From JBCBSK01 sp965250105 (GTDB taxonomy: Bacteria > Pseudomonadota > Alphaproteobacteria > Rhizobiales > Tepidamorphaceae), in NCBI GenBank assembly GCA_965250105.1, contig OZ252290.1, forward strand, positions 3,224,001 through 3,288,000: a DNA stretch of 64,000 nt, read 5' to 3'. Below, piece after piece: positions 8,707 through 17,580 of this stretch. Both the position numbers and the translations under genes were made by a program. The notes beneath the pieces were generated by a model. That model had not been told where the DNA came from, ran no database searches, and was given only the letters and a program-made list of their open reading frames with translations. Positions within the stretch are counted from its first letter, which is position 1, and each line of letters begins with the position of its first letter.

Positions 8707-9557
8707 CCGGGCGCGCGGACATCGGTGGCCATGGCATGGGTGGCGACGCGCCCTGGGTCGTCGTGTTCGATTCGGGCCTCGGCGGGCTGACGGTGGCGCG
8801 CGCCATCCGGGCGCTGCGGCCGGATCTCGCCATGACCTATGTCGCCGACAATGCCTGTTTCCCCTATGGCGATCTGTCGGAAACAGCGCTGGTCGAGCGG
8901 GTGCAGGCCATACTTGAGACGGTTGCGGGCCAGGGAGACCATGATCGCCCGCCAGACGCAGTGGTGATCGCCTGCAACACCGCCTCGACGCTCTGCCTGC
9001 CACCCCTGCGCGCCCGTTTCGGCGGCATCGAGATCGTCGGCACGGTGCCGGCGATCAAGCCCGCCGCCGCCCAGACCCGAAGCGGCATGATCAGCGTTCT
9101 GGCGACGCCGGGCACGGTGCGGCGCGACTATACAAGAGCCCTGGTCGACACCTTCGCCGGCCATGTCGCGGTGAACCTGGTCGGCGCGTCCGGCCTCGCG
9201 GCGCTCGCCGAGACCTATGCGCTGGCCGGCGCGGTCGACACCGATCTCGTGGCCGACGAGATCGCGCCCTGTTTCAAGGTCTCGGGCGCGGCCCGCACCG
9301 ACACGGTCGTGCTGGCCTGCACGCATTATCCGCTGCTCCTGCCGGTCCTGAAACAGGTGGCGCCCTGGCCGGTGCATTGGATCGATCCGGCTGGTGCCAT
9401 CGCCCGGCGCCTCGACAGCCTCGTCGGGCGGGGCGACGGCCACGGCGCGCCAGTGGTGCGCTATCTCGCCACCCGCCAATGCGCGGGCCTGGCCGCCAGG
9501 ATCGCCGCGGTCATGGGGCTCCAGGGCCGCGTCGATCTGGAGCTTGCCGGGCTTTGA
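8703..9557 (+). CDS. murI: Glutamate racemase
   Basis: 284-residue cofactor-independent racemase that makes D-glutamate for peptidoglycan. The first catalytic half carries VFDSGLGGLTV (Asp23, Ser24) and ACNTAS (Cys91). The second carries ACTHYPLLLP (Cys206, His208). Both catalytic cysteines are therefore intact. The N-terminal ~16 residues (MTGRADIGGH...) precede the fold and may be a slightly early start, but the ATGA overlap with trmJ supports it. A stem-loop with a T-run lies 73 bases after the stop. Confidence 0.96.
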   Translation: MTGRADIGGHGMGGDAPWVVVFDSGLGGLTVARAIRALRPDLAMTYVADNACFPYGDLSETALVERVQAILETVAGQGDHDRPPDAVVIACNTASTLCLPPLRARFGGIEIVGTVPAIKPAAAQTRSGMISVLATPGTVRRDYTRALVDTFAGHVAVNLVGASGLAALAETYALAGAVDTDLVADEIAPCFKVSGAARTDTVVLACTHYPLLLPVLKQVAPWPVHWIDPAGAIARRLDSLVGRGDGHGAPVVRYLATRQCAGLAARIAAVMGLQGRVDLELAGL

Positions 9558-9590
9558 GCCGGCCATGCGGGTCGGGCGATCGGCGAGGAG

Positions 9591-9618
9591 TTGACAAGCC
9601 CAAGGTGCCTTGTCTAAC
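9591..9618 (+). promoter_or_regulatory. Candidate promoter upstream of rpsD
   Basis: TTGACA (9591-9596), a perfect -35, is followed after 16 bases by TCTAAC (9613-9618), a 4/6 match to the -10. It is 138 bases before the rpsD start. The predicted start point falls just before a terminator-like hairpin, which could make the leader an attenuator. Confidence 0.5.
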
Positions 9619-9629
9619 AATCGCGGCTT

Positions 9630-9653
9630 GGCGGGCCGTGGCGCCCGCCTTTT
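9630..9653 (+). terminator. Intrinsic terminator or leader hairpin between murI and rpsD
   Basis: A 7-bp GC-only stem (GGCGGGC at 9630-9636 with GCCCGCC at 9643-9649, loop of 6) is followed directly by TTTT (9650-9653). It fits a terminator for murI, but it also lies only ~5 bases after the predicted rpsD transcription start. Confidence 0.6.
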
Positions 9654-9755
9654 CATTTCCGCACCCGTGAGCCCGTTTCGTCGAGGCTCTGTCGGTCGCT
9701 CCGGCGGCAGAGGAGGGCGCGGTGCGAAGACACCGGTAAGCGAAGCGAGGACGTT

Positions 9756-10373
9756 ATGTCGAAGCGTCAGACGACGAAATACAAAATCGATCGCCGCATG
9801 GGCGAGAACATCTGGGGCCGGCCGAAGAGCCCGGTCAACCGGCGCGAATACGGCCCCGGCCAGCACGGCCAGCGCCGCAAGGGCAAGATGTCGGATTTCG
9901 GCCTGCAATTGCGGGCCAAGCAGAAGCTCAAGGGCTATTACGGCAATATCTCGGAAAAGCAGTTCCGCAAGATCTACGACACCGCGACCCGGCTCAAGGG
10001 CAACACGATCGAGAACCTCATCGCGCTCCTGGAATCGCGGCTCGATGCCATCGTCTACCGCGCCAAATTCGTCCCGACGGTGTTCGCCGCCCGCCAGTTC
10101 GTCAATCACGGGCATGTCAAGGTCAACGGCCGCCGGGTCAACATTCCGAGCTATCGCTGCCGGCCTGGTGACATCATCGAGATCAAGGACGCCTCGAAAC
10201 AGCTCGGCCTGGTGCTCGAAGCGGTGCAGAGCGCCGAGCGTGACGTGCCCGACTATGTCGACGCCGACCACAACAAGATGGTGGCGACCTTCGTGCGCGC
10301 GCCGTCCTTCTCCGACGTGCCCTATCCGGTTCAGATGGAGCCGAACTTGGTCGTCGAATTCTATTCGAGCTGA
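9756..10373 (+). CDS. rpsD: 30S ribosomal protein S4
   Basis: 205-residue primary 16S rRNA-binding protein that nucleates 30S assembly. The N-terminal domain contains NRREYGPGQHGQ, the marker of the zinc-free alphaproteobacterial form. The S4 RNA-binding fold lies at about residues 94-155 (LESRLDAIVYRAKF to VKVNGRRVNIPSY). The ending (PYPVQMEPNLVVEFYSS) is canonical. GAGG sits 5 bases upstream of the ATG. The gene stands alone, as is usual for rpsD in this group, with a strong stem-loop 13 bases after the stop. Confidence 0.98.
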   Translation: MSKRQTTKYKIDRRMGENIWGRPKSPVNRREYGPGQHGQRRKGKMSDFGLQLRAKQKLKGYYGNISEKQFRKIYDTATRLKGNTIENLIALLESRLDAIVYRAKFVPTVFAARQFVNHGHVKVNGRRVNIPSYRCRPGDIIEIKDASKQLGLVLEAVQSAERDVPDYVDADHNKMVATFVRAPSFSDVPYPVQMEPNLVVEFYSS

Positions 10374-10386
10374 TGTTCCGGCAATC

Positions 10387-10415
10387 CGGCGCGACGGGCT
10401 CTTCCCGTCGCGCCG
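10387..10415. terminator. Terminator-like hairpin between rpsD and the convergent gene
   Basis: A perfect 12-bp stem (10387-10398 with 10404-10415, 5-base loop CTCTT) lies 13 bases after the rpsD stop and 9 bases from the end of the convergent minus-strand gene. The downstream tract on the plus strand is pyrimidine-rich (ATCTCCCTCTT) rather than a pure T-run. It probably serves both genes. Confidence 0.65.
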
Positions 10416-10424
10416 ATCTCCCTC

Positions 10425-12032
10425 TTACGTCTCTTCAACGACCGCCGCGAAGGGCCGCCGCGCGCTGCGCGCGATCACGGGCGTGATCGGATAGCCTATC
10501 CGCACGACGAGCTGCGGCATGCCGTCGATCGTGAAGGTGTCGGCGAGTTTGCGGCGCACCTCGGGCACCTCGACCGGCTGGTTGAGATAGGAAGCGGCGA
10601 GGCCGTGCGCGGTCAATGTCAGCATCATCGCGGCCAGCGCCCGACCGCATGCCACCCAGTCCCTGACCTGATCTGCCGGCGTGGCCAGGATCGCGATCAG
10701 CGGCGAATGCGCGGCGATCTCACGGTCGCGCGCCGCCTGCTGGTCGCCCATGTCAAAGGTGCGGATCGCGAAGGCACCGACGCCGGCGAAGATCTCGGGC
10801 ATGCCGAACACGTCGGGCGCCAGCCCGTCGCCGTCCCGGTTGCGCTTGGGATGGATCCAAGCCGCCAGTTCGGCGCGGAAGGCTGAATCGGCGAACTGGT
10901 GCCGGTCGCCCTCGGCGACGAGATCGCCGATCAGCCTGCGCTCGCGATCGCTCGACAGGAAGCGGATATCGGTGCCGAGCTGTTCGGCGGCCTCCGCGAT
11001 ATCGTCGATGACGAATTTCGGGATCTCGCGATCCTCGAAGGGCAGGCGATAGGTGGCGCGGCGCGGAATGGCGTCGAACATCGCCCGATCGAAGGCCGAC
11101 GGCTCATACGAACCGCCGAGCGCGACGCGCGCGACGAGGCTCGGCGCTCCGGCTTCCGGCGCGACATCGATATCGCCGAGAAAGCCGTGCCGGCGCATGG
11201 CGGCCACCAGCGTTTCGATGGCCGCGCCGCAGGACATGGTCAGTTCACGGTCGTCCGGGTCGACGACCGGCAGCCGCCGCGTGGCGTCGGCATGGACCTC
11301 CACACAGCTATCGGTCAGCCGGAAGCGCCAGGGCTGGCTGTTGTGCGATGACGGCGCCTGAATGGCGCTGTAGAGAAGGTGACGCAGCCGGTCCCGCACC
11401 GATCCATCGGCGGGATAATCGCTCATCGGGGCCGGGCGATTGTCTGGTGACTGGGTGTCGGTACCGCTATGCGCCATGATCGTATCCGGTCGCTGGATAT
11501 CGTCGACGGCACTATGCTGTGCTGTTCCGACCGCCTCCTTGCGGTGGCTCAACGCGAGGTCCCGATCATGGGCGCGCGACAGCCGGTCTGCGGCCCACAT
11601 GGACAGGAGGACCGCCAGGCTGAAAACCCAGATGCCGGGCAAGGTGGCGGCATCTGCGATGCCGGACCCCTTGATCGCGAAGACAACCAGCGCCAGGACG
11701 AAGACGTCCAGCATCGACCAGCGCCCAAGCCGCAAGGCCAGCCGGGTCAAGCGCCCGACGGCTCCATGCGAGCCCGAGACCCGCGCCACACCGTCGGCGA
11801 GCATCAGCAAGAGTTTTAGAACGGGGAAAACAACGGAGAAAAGTCCGAGCACGATGGCGAGCCAGTATTCACCGTCTCGCCACAGGCCAATGATGGCGCC
11901 GGTCAGCGCATGGGTCTGGCCGAACACGAAGAACTGCTCGAAGGCGATCGACGGCAGGAACAGACCAAAGCCGAGCGCGACACCGGCGCTCGCCACGATG
12001 ACGAGCGTCAGCCAGTCATTCGGCCTGGCCAT
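10425..12032 (-). CDS. PqiA-like membrane domain fused to an Acg-type nitroreductase
   Basis: 535-residue two-part protein in one uninterrupted frame. Residues ~5-150 form a single PqiA domain with four hydrophobic helices, including the family-typical LPSIAFEQFFVF, LGLFSVVFPVLKLLLML and LGRWSMLDVFVLALVV. No zinc-ribbon cysteines are present. A polar linker (~150-210) leads into a flavin nitroreductase-like domain with the Acg-family marker APSSHNSQPW and a C-terminal VRIGYP. Internal ATGs at 11477 and 11426 that could start a separate enzyme have no Shine-Dalgarno. I chose ATG 12032; a GTG at 12050 is possible. It follows grxD on the same strand with an 88-base gap. PqiA proteins act in membrane lipid/stress functions; the fused enzyme's substrate is unknown. 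Confidence 0.8.
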   Translation of the reverse strand: MARPNDWLTLVIVASAGVALGFGLFLPSIAFEQFFVFGQTHALTGAIIGLWRDGEYWLAIVLGLFSVVFPVLKLLLMLADGVARVSGSHGAVGRLTRLALRLGRWSMLDVFVLALVVFAIKGSGIADAATLPGIWVFSLAVLLSMWAADRLSRAHDRDLALSHRKEAVGTAQHSAVDDIQRPDTIMAHSGTDTQSPDNRPAPMSDYPADGSVRDRLRHLLYSAIQAPSSHNSQPWRFRLTDSCVEVHADATRRLPVVDPDDRELTMSCGAAIETLVAAMRRHGFLGDIDVAPEAGAPSLVARVALGGSYEPSAFDRAMFDAIPRRATYRLPFEDREIPKFVIDDIAEAAEQLGTDIRFLSSDRERRLIGDLVAEGDRHQFADSAFRAELAAWIHPKRNRDGDGLAPDVFGMPEIFAGVGAFAIRTFDMGDQQAARDREIAAHSPLIAILATPADQVRDWVACGRALAAMMLTLTAHGLAASYLNQPVEVPEVRRKLADTFTIDGMPQLVVRIGYPITPVIARSARRPFAAVVEET

Positions 12033-12120
12033 GGGTGCCCAGAGGCTCACGGTAACTTGTATCTGGCGCCTGGACCGGCAGGAAGGCCGCCTGGCGTCAG
12101 CGGCGCTCGAAAGGCGATTG

Positions 12121-12456
12121 TCAGGCGGTGTGCGTAGCCGCCACGCCCTTGGTCGCGAACAGTTCCTTCAGCTCGCCGGCCTGGAACATCTCACGCACGA
12201 TGTCGCAGCCGCCGACAAACTCGCCCTTGACGTAGAGCTGGGGGATGGTCGGCCAGTTCGAATAGGACTTGATGCCTTCGCGCAGGTCCATGTCGTCGAG
12301 CACGTTGACGCCCTTATAGTCGACGCCGAGATAGTCGAGGATCTGCACCACCTGGCCGGAAAAGCCGCATTGCGGGAATTGCGGCGTGCCCTTCATGAAG
12401 AGCACCACGTCGTTGGCGGAGACTTCGCTGGTGATCGCGCTGTTGATATCGCTCAT
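12121..12456 (-). CDS. grxD: Monothiol glutaredoxin (Grx4/GrxD type)
   Basis: 111-residue class II glutaredoxin that binds and hands on a [2Fe-2S] cluster with glutathione. The active-site CGFS starts at Cys30, after the invariant VVLFMKGTPQFPQ. The glutathione-binding WPTIPQLYVKGEFVGGCDI is complete. It lies 124 bases downstream of a BolA gene on the same strand. BolA and CGFS glutaredoxins form a known heterodimer, so the pair is expected to act in iron-sulfur trafficking or iron sensing. Confidence 0.97.
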   Translation of the reverse strand: MSDINSAITSEVSANDVVLFMKGTPQFPQCGFSGQVVQILDYLGVDYKGVNVLDDMDLREGIKSYSNWPTIPQLYVKGEFVGGCDIVREMFQAGELKELFATKGVAATHTA

Positions 12457-12580
12457 GGTGTCAGTCCTTTCGCGTCGTCCGGGTCAAGGCCGGAGCGGAG
12501 TGTCTGTCGAGATGTTGGGCATCGGGCGGGCAAGGTCAAGCGGCATGCCGGGATCCAGTCGCGCCCGTCCGTGTCGCCGC

Positions 12581-12814
12581 CTATTCCGGCGCGCTGGTCT
12601 GCAACGCCAGCGCATGCAGCACGCCGCCCATATTGCCCTGAAGGGCCTGATAGACCATCTGGTGCTGCTGCACGCGGCTCTTGCCGCGAAAGCTTTCCGA
12701 GACCACGGTCGCGGCATAGTGGTCGCCGTCGCCGGCGAGATCCTGGATCGTGACCTGGGCGTCGGGCAACGCCTGCTTGATCAGTCGTTCGATGTCTCCG
12801 GCATCCATCGGCAT
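12581..12814 (-). CDS. BolA-family protein (BolA/IbaG type)
   Basis: 77-residue protein with the BolA fold: helix and strand VTIQDLAGDGDHYAATVVS, then FRGKSRVQQHQMVYQALQG and VLHALALQT. The conserved histidines H34 (in GDHYAA), H53 (in QQHQM) and H68 (in VLHAL) are candidates for cluster binding with its partner glutaredoxin. The start is set at 12814, which gives the family's normal length; in-frame ATGs at 12808 and 12841 are alternatives and none has an ideal ribosome site. Gene order purL-bolA-grxD on one strand is conserved in alphaproteobacteria and supports function with GrxD. Confidence 0.93.
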   Translation of the reverse strand: MPMDAGDIERLIKQALPDAQVTIQDLAGDGDHYAATVVSESFRGKSRVQQHQMVYQALQGNMGGVLHALALQTSAPE

Positions 12815-12867
12815 GGGCGTTATCGTGCTCCGTCCTGTCATGCCCGCTCAGTGGGCAGGGCCTGATC

Positions 12868-15084
12868 CTAACCCGCCATATAGGTCGGGAACCAGTGCTC
12901 ATGGGCCTGTTTCAGATCGTCGATGGATATGGCGCGGGCGGTGCCGAGTTTCAATTCGTCGCCGCCGGTCACCGCGACCATCGGCATCAGGATGCCGGCG
13001 CGTTCGGCGCGTTGCCACAGAATGTCGAGATGGGTCTCCTCGCAGGTCAGCACGTAGCGGCCCTGATCTTCCGAGAAGAAGGTCGCCGCCGGCGCCTGGC
13101 CATCGAGCGGGTTGACCGTCGCGCCTATGCCCGACGCCATGGCCATTTCGGCGAGCGCGACGGCGAGCCCGCCATCGGAAATGTCATGGACGGCGGTGAC
13201 GAGGCCGTCGCGGATCGCGGCGCGGACGAAATCGCCGGCGCGCTTTTCGTGATCGAGGTCGACGGGCGGCGCGGCGCCGGCCTCGGCACCGTCGCGGCCG
13301 AGGATCTCGCGCGCGAAGATCGACTGGCCGAGATGGCCGCCCATGTTGGGTGGCCAGCCGGCCACCAGGACCGCCTGGTTCTCGCCCTTGAAGGCGATGG
13401 TGGTCATGGTGGCGATGTCGTCGATCAGTCCGACGCCACCGATCGCCGGCGTCGGCAGGATCGCCTGGCCGTTGGTCTCGTTATAGAGCGAGACATTGCC
13501 CGACACGACCGGAAAGCCGAGCGCCCGGCAGGCCTGGCCGATGCCTTTTATGCAGCCGACGAACTGGCCCATGATCTCGGGCCGCTCCGGATTGCCGAAG
13601 TTCAGATTGTCGGTGATGGCGAGCGGCGTGGCGCCGACGGCGGTGAGATTACGCCAGGCCTCGACGACCGCCTGCCGGCCGCCCTCGACCGGATCGGCCT
13701 CGCAATAGCGCGGCGTCACGTCGACGGTCATGGCCAGCGCCTTGGGGCCGTCCTCGACCAGGACCACCGCCGCGTCGCCGCCCGGCCGTTGCACGGTATT
13801 GCCCATCACCAGATGATCATATTGCCGCCAGACCCAAGCGCGCGAGCACATGTCGGGGGCGCCGAGAATCTGGATCAGCGCGTCGGCGATGTCGATATCG
13901 CCGATGCCGGACACGTCCAGCGGGGCCGGTGGGACGGTCACGACATGCGGCCGGTCGTATTCCGGAGCCTCGTCGCCCAGTTCCTTGATCGGCAGATCCG
14001 CCATCTCCTCGCCCTGATGGACGACGCGGAAGCGGAGATCGTCGGTCGTCTCGCCGATGATCGCGAAATCGAGGCCCCATTTCTCGAAGATGCCGCGGGC
14101 TATGTCCTCCATGCCGGGCTTCAGCACCATCAGCATGCGTTCCTGGCTTTCAGACAGCATCATCTCATAGGCCGTCATGCGGTCTTCCCGGCAGGGCACC
14201 GCGTCGAGATTGAGCCGGACGCCGAGATCGCCCTTGGCGCCCATTTCGACCGCCGAACAGGTCAGCCCGGCCGCCCCCATGTCCTGGATGGCGATGACGG
14301 CGCCCGACCGCATGAGTTCGAGGCAGGCCTCGAGCAGTAGCTTTTCGGAGAACGGGTCGCCAACTTGCACCGTCGGGCGCTTCTCCTCGGCGTCCTCGCC
14401 GAATTCGGCGGATGCCATCGTCGCGCCATGGATGCCGTCGCGGCCGGTCTTGGAGCCGAGATAGACGATCGGATTTCCGACCCCGGTCGCCTTGGCGTAG
14501 AAGATCTCGTCGGTCCGGGCGATGCCGACCGCCATCGCGTTGACCAGGATATTGCCATTGTAACGGGGATGGAAATTGACCTCGCCGCCGACCGTCGGCA
14601 CGCCGAAGGAATTGCCGTAGCCGCCAATGCCAGCCACCACGCCGGCGACCAGATGCCGGGTTCTGGGATGGTCCGGCGCGCCGAAGCGCAGCGCGTTCAG
14701 GGCCGCTACCGGCCGCGCGCCCATGGTGAAGACATCGCGCAGAATGCCGCCGACGCCCGTCGCCGCGCCCTGATAGGGCTCGATGAAGGACGGGTGGTTG
14801 TGGCTTTCCATCTTGAACACCGCGCACATGCCGTCGCCGATATCGACGATGCCGGCATTCTCGCCGGGCCCCTGAATGACCTGTGGCCCGTCGGTCGGCA
14901 GTGTCCGCAGCCATTTCTTGGACGATTTATAGGAACAGTGCTCGTTCCACATCGCCGAGACGATGCCGAGTTCGGTTATCGTCGGTTCGCGGCCGATAAG
15001 GGCGAGAAAACGGTCATATTCGTCCGGCTTGAGACCGTGTTCGGCGACAAGTTCGGGCGTGATCTTGGGGGTGTTGGGAATCAT
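12868..15084 (-). CDS. purL: Phosphoribosylformylglycinamidine synthase, small-form subunit PurL
   Basis: 738-residue ATP-dependent FGAM synthase subunit, the fourth step of de novo purine synthesis. Length fits the small PurL that works with separate PurQ and PurS. Neither partner is in the window. Visible motifs include ELGIVSAMWNEHCSYKSSKK, the metal-binding FKMESHNHPSFIEPYQGA, and GNVSLYNETNG in the second half. The ATG at 15084 (MIPNTPKITPELV) is chosen because the 34 upstream in-frame codons have no family counterpart. It leads the purL-bolA-grxD set. Confidence 0.97.
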   Translation of the reverse strand: MIPNTPKITPELVAEHGLKPDEYDRFLALIGREPTITELGIVSAMWNEHCSYKSSKKWLRTLPTDGPQVIQGPGENAGIVDIGDGMCAVFKMESHNHPSFIEPYQGAATGVGGILRDVFTMGARPVAALNALRFGAPDHPRTRHLVAGVVAGIGGYGNSFGVPTVGGEVNFHPRYNGNILVNAMAVGIARTDEIFYAKATGVGNPIVYLGSKTGRDGIHGATMASAEFGEDAEEKRPTVQVGDPFSEKLLLEACLELMRSGAVIAIQDMGAAGLTCSAVEMGAKGDLGVRLNLDAVPCREDRMTAYEMMLSESQERMLMVLKPGMEDIARGIFEKWGLDFAIIGETTDDLRFRVVHQGEEMADLPIKELGDEAPEYDRPHVVTVPPAPLDVSGIGDIDIADALIQILGAPDMCSRAWVWRQYDHLVMGNTVQRPGGDAAVVLVEDGPKALAMTVDVTPRYCEADPVEGGRQAVVEAWRNLTAVGATPLAITDNLNFGNPERPEIMGQFVGCIKGIGQACRALGFPVVSGNVSLYNETNGQAILPTPAIGGVGLIDDIATMTTIAFKGENQAVLVAGWPPNMGGHLGQSIFAREILGRDGAEAGAAPPVDLDHEKRAGDFVRAAIRDGLVTAVHDISDGGLAVALAEMAMASGIGATVNPLDGQAPAATFFSEDQGRYVLTCEETHLDILWQRAERAGILMPMVAVTGGDELKLGTARAISIDDLKQAHEHWFPTYMAG

Positions 15085-15290
15085 GCGGGCGCTGTCCGGA
15101 TCGTTGCCGGGTCCGTCTAGCATTGCCGCCGCGCCGCCGCCATAGGTCAGGCGCGGCTTGTGGGACAGGCGATGGCGGTCGGCCAAATGTCGGCTGTTCT
15201 TCGACCGGTGGCTGGCGCTATAAGACTGATGGGAAATGTGGTATCGGATCGCGCGGGCCGCGTCGTCGCGCGACGGGGGAGTTTACCGTC

Positions 15291-17552
15291 ATGGCCTGGA
15301 CTGGACTGACCATCGCGACCGGGATCAGAACCGCGCTGCTGGCCATGCTGGCCATCCTGCTCGCGGGCGTCGCGGTTCCCGCCACCGCGCAGATACCCGG
15401 CATACCGACCGGTGCGACATCGCCCGAGGAAACGCCCTATGACGGGCTGATCCAGGCGGCGCGCGACGGCGGCGCCACGGTGATCGTCATCGAGCCTGGC
15501 CAGGACACGGCCACCCCCGGCGCGGGCGAGGCGCCGATGATCTTCCGCGTCGGCGACATCCTGGTCGCGGTGCGCCAGGCATTCCGCTCGGTTTTGCTGG
15601 ATAGCGGCGATTTCCTGTCCGATGCGGTGGAAACGATCCGCGCCGCGGCCCCAGAGACGCCGGGGCTCGGCTGGCTCGGCGCGACCATCCTGTTCACCGT
15701 CATCGCTGTCGCCGCCGGCGTCGCCGCCCAACGGCTGGTGCGAGCCTGGGCGCGCGGCTATTTCGTCCATCTGTTCCATCCCGAACCGGAGGCGCGCACC
15801 GAGAAGATCGGCTATCTCCTGTTCCGGGCCATGCTTCAGCTCGTCGGCGCGGTGGTCATCTTTGGCGTCGGCATGGCGGTCTTCCTGGCCATCGCGCCGG
15901 GGCACGGGCCGACGCGCGCCTTCGGCGTGATCACGCTCGGCATCATCGCGACCGTCTTCGCGCTTCGCGCGGTGTTCATGAATGTCCTCGCGCCGGATGC
16001 GCCGAGCCATCGTATGATCGCCCTGAGCGATGCCGGCGCCGAAGGGCTGTTCCGCGCCCTCGTCGCGGTCTTCATCTTGTCGGGCAGCATTTTCGGGCTC
16101 TGCGTCTGGCTCGACGTCATCGGCTTTCCCAAGGCGCCGCATCTTCTCATGCTGATTTCGACGACCGGCATCAGCGCCATCGCCTTGTCGGTGGTGGCGA
16201 TCCTGTATCGGCGCGACGTCGCGGGCGCCATCCTGGCGATCGGCGGCGACGATCCCGGCGTCGTGTTGCGGGTCATCGCGGCCCTCTGGCATGTCCTCGT
16301 CGTCGTTTATTTCATCGCCGCCTGGCTGATCGGCAGCGCGCGGCTCCTGCTCGACGTGCCGACGTCTTTCTGGCTCGTCTTCGGCCCGGCGCTCGCCATG
16401 ATGGCCGCGCTCGGCGCCTATGGGCTGTTGCTGATTCTGATCGACCGCTGGTTCGCGCCGCGGGACGATGACGACAGGCCGGCGCCGCGCCATGTGACCT
16501 TCAAGCCGATCGCCGAGCGCGCCGCGGCGCTCTTCGTCGGGATTGGCCTGCTGCTCGCCGTCTTGCGGCTGTGGGGCGTGCATCCGCTGAACAATGCCAG
16601 CGAGTTCCGCTGGCTCGTCGACATGGCCATCGTCATCGGCCTGGCCTATCTCGCCTATGCGGCGGCCAAGCTGTGGATCGATTCGCGGATCGCCGAGGAA
16701 GATCCCGGCGCCGGCGACGGTTCGCTCGACATGGAAGAGATGCAGGGCCAGGGGGTGTCGCGGCTGGCGACGCTTCTGCCGATCTTCCGCAGCGTGCTCC
16801 TGGCCGGCATCGTGGCCATCGCCGGCATGATGGTTCTCGCCGAGCTCGGCGTCGATATCGCGCCGCTCTTCGCCGGTGCCGGGATCATCGGCATCGCCAT
16901 CGGCTTCGGCGCCCAGACGCTGGTGCGCGATATCTTCTCCGGCGCCTTCTTCCTGATCGACGATGCCTTCCGCAAGGGCGAATATATCGATATCGGCGGC
17001 GTCAAGGGCACGGTCGAGCGGATCTCGATGCGGTCGTTCCAGTTGCGCCATCACAACGGTCCGCTGCACACGGTGCCGTTCGGCGAGATCAAGCAACTGA
17101 CCAATTATTCGCGCGACTGGGTGATGATGAAGCTACCCCTGCGCGTCACCTACGACACCGATGTCGAGAAGGTGCGCAAGCTCATCAAGAAGCTCGGCCA
17201 GCAGCTTCTCGAGGATCCGGAGATCGGTGACAAGTTCCTCCAGCCGCTGAAATCGCAGGGTGTCTTCCAGATGGAGGATTCGGCGATGATCATCCGGGTC
17301 AAGTTCATGACCAAGCCGGGCGATCAGTTCGTCGTGCGCCGCCATGTCTATACCCGCATTCGCGAACTGTTCGAGCGCGAGGGGATCGAATTCGCCCATC
17401 GCCAGGTAACCGTCCGGCTGGCCGACGAGGACACCAGCCGCGAGCTGACGCCGAAGCAGAAGGAAGCGCTCGGCGCGGCCGTCGCGCCGATCGTCGAGGA
17501 AGAACTGGCGGCAGCGCAGCAGCCCGCCGCGTCCGGCGCCTCGGACCGCTGA
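15291..17552 (+). CDS. Large MscS-family mechanosensitive channel
   Basis: 753-residue membrane protein. An N-terminal signal or first helix (to about residue 35, ending VPATAQ) precedes a short periplasmic part and about ten hydrophobic helices. The MscS core is C-terminal: the pore-lining helix GAGIIGIAIGFGAQTLVRDIFSG (quoted in part, ~residues 525-547), the beta-domain DDAFRKGEYIDIGG and the HTVPFGEI segment near residue 590. Such proteins release solutes on hypo-osmotic shock. The extra helices place it with the MscK/YbdG-like long forms. A GGGGGA box lies 10 bases before the ATG. Monocistronic, convergent with nadK. Confidence 0.9.
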   Translation: MAWTGLTIATGIRTALLAMLAILLAGVAVPATAQIPGIPTGATSPEETPYDGLIQAARDGGATVIVIEPGQDTATPGAGEAPMIFRVGDILVAVRQAFRSVLLDSGDFLSDAVETIRAAAPETPGLGWLGATILFTVIAVAAGVAAQRLVRAWARGYFVHLFHPEPEARTEKIGYLLFRAMLQLVGAVVIFGVGMAVFLAIAPGHGPTRAFGVITLGIIATVFALRAVFMNVLAPDAPSHRMIALSDAGAEGLFRALVAVFILSGSIFGLCVWLDVIGFPKAPHLLMLISTTGISAIALSVVAILYRRDVAGAILAIGGDDPGVVLRVIAALWHVLVVVYFIAAWLIGSARLLLDVPTSFWLVFGPALAMMAALGAYGLLLILIDRWFAPRDDDDRPAPRHVTFKPIAERAAALFVGIGLLLAVLRLWGVHPLNNASEFRWLVDMAIVIGLAYLAYAAAKLWIDSRIAEEDPGAGDGSLDMEEMQGQGVSRLATLLPIFRSVLLAGIVAIAGMMVLAELGVDIAPLFAGAGIIGIAIGFGAQTLVRDIFSGAFFLIDDAFRKGEYIDIGGVKGTVERISMRSFQLRHHNGPLHTVPFGEIKQLTNYSRDWVMMKLPLRVTYDTDVEKVRKLIKKLGQQLLEDPEIGDKFLQPLKSQGVFQMEDSAMIIRVKFMTKPGDQFVVRRHVYTRIRELFEREGIEFAHRQVTVRLADEDTSRELTPKQKEALGAAVAPIVEEELAAAQQPAASGASDR

Positions 17553-17580
17553 GACAGCAGCCGGACCTGTCCCGGTCGCG

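Noticed and set aside
12895..14340. Plus-strand frame of 481 codons inside purL
   Set aside because: Overlaps the conserved purL coding sequence and has no protein-like character.
15147..17096. Long antisense open frame (649 codons) opposite the MscS gene
   Set aside because: Its translation is dominated by Asp, Arg, His and Glu without fold features, as expected for the reverse strand of a high-GC gene. The sense frame has a clear MscS domain.
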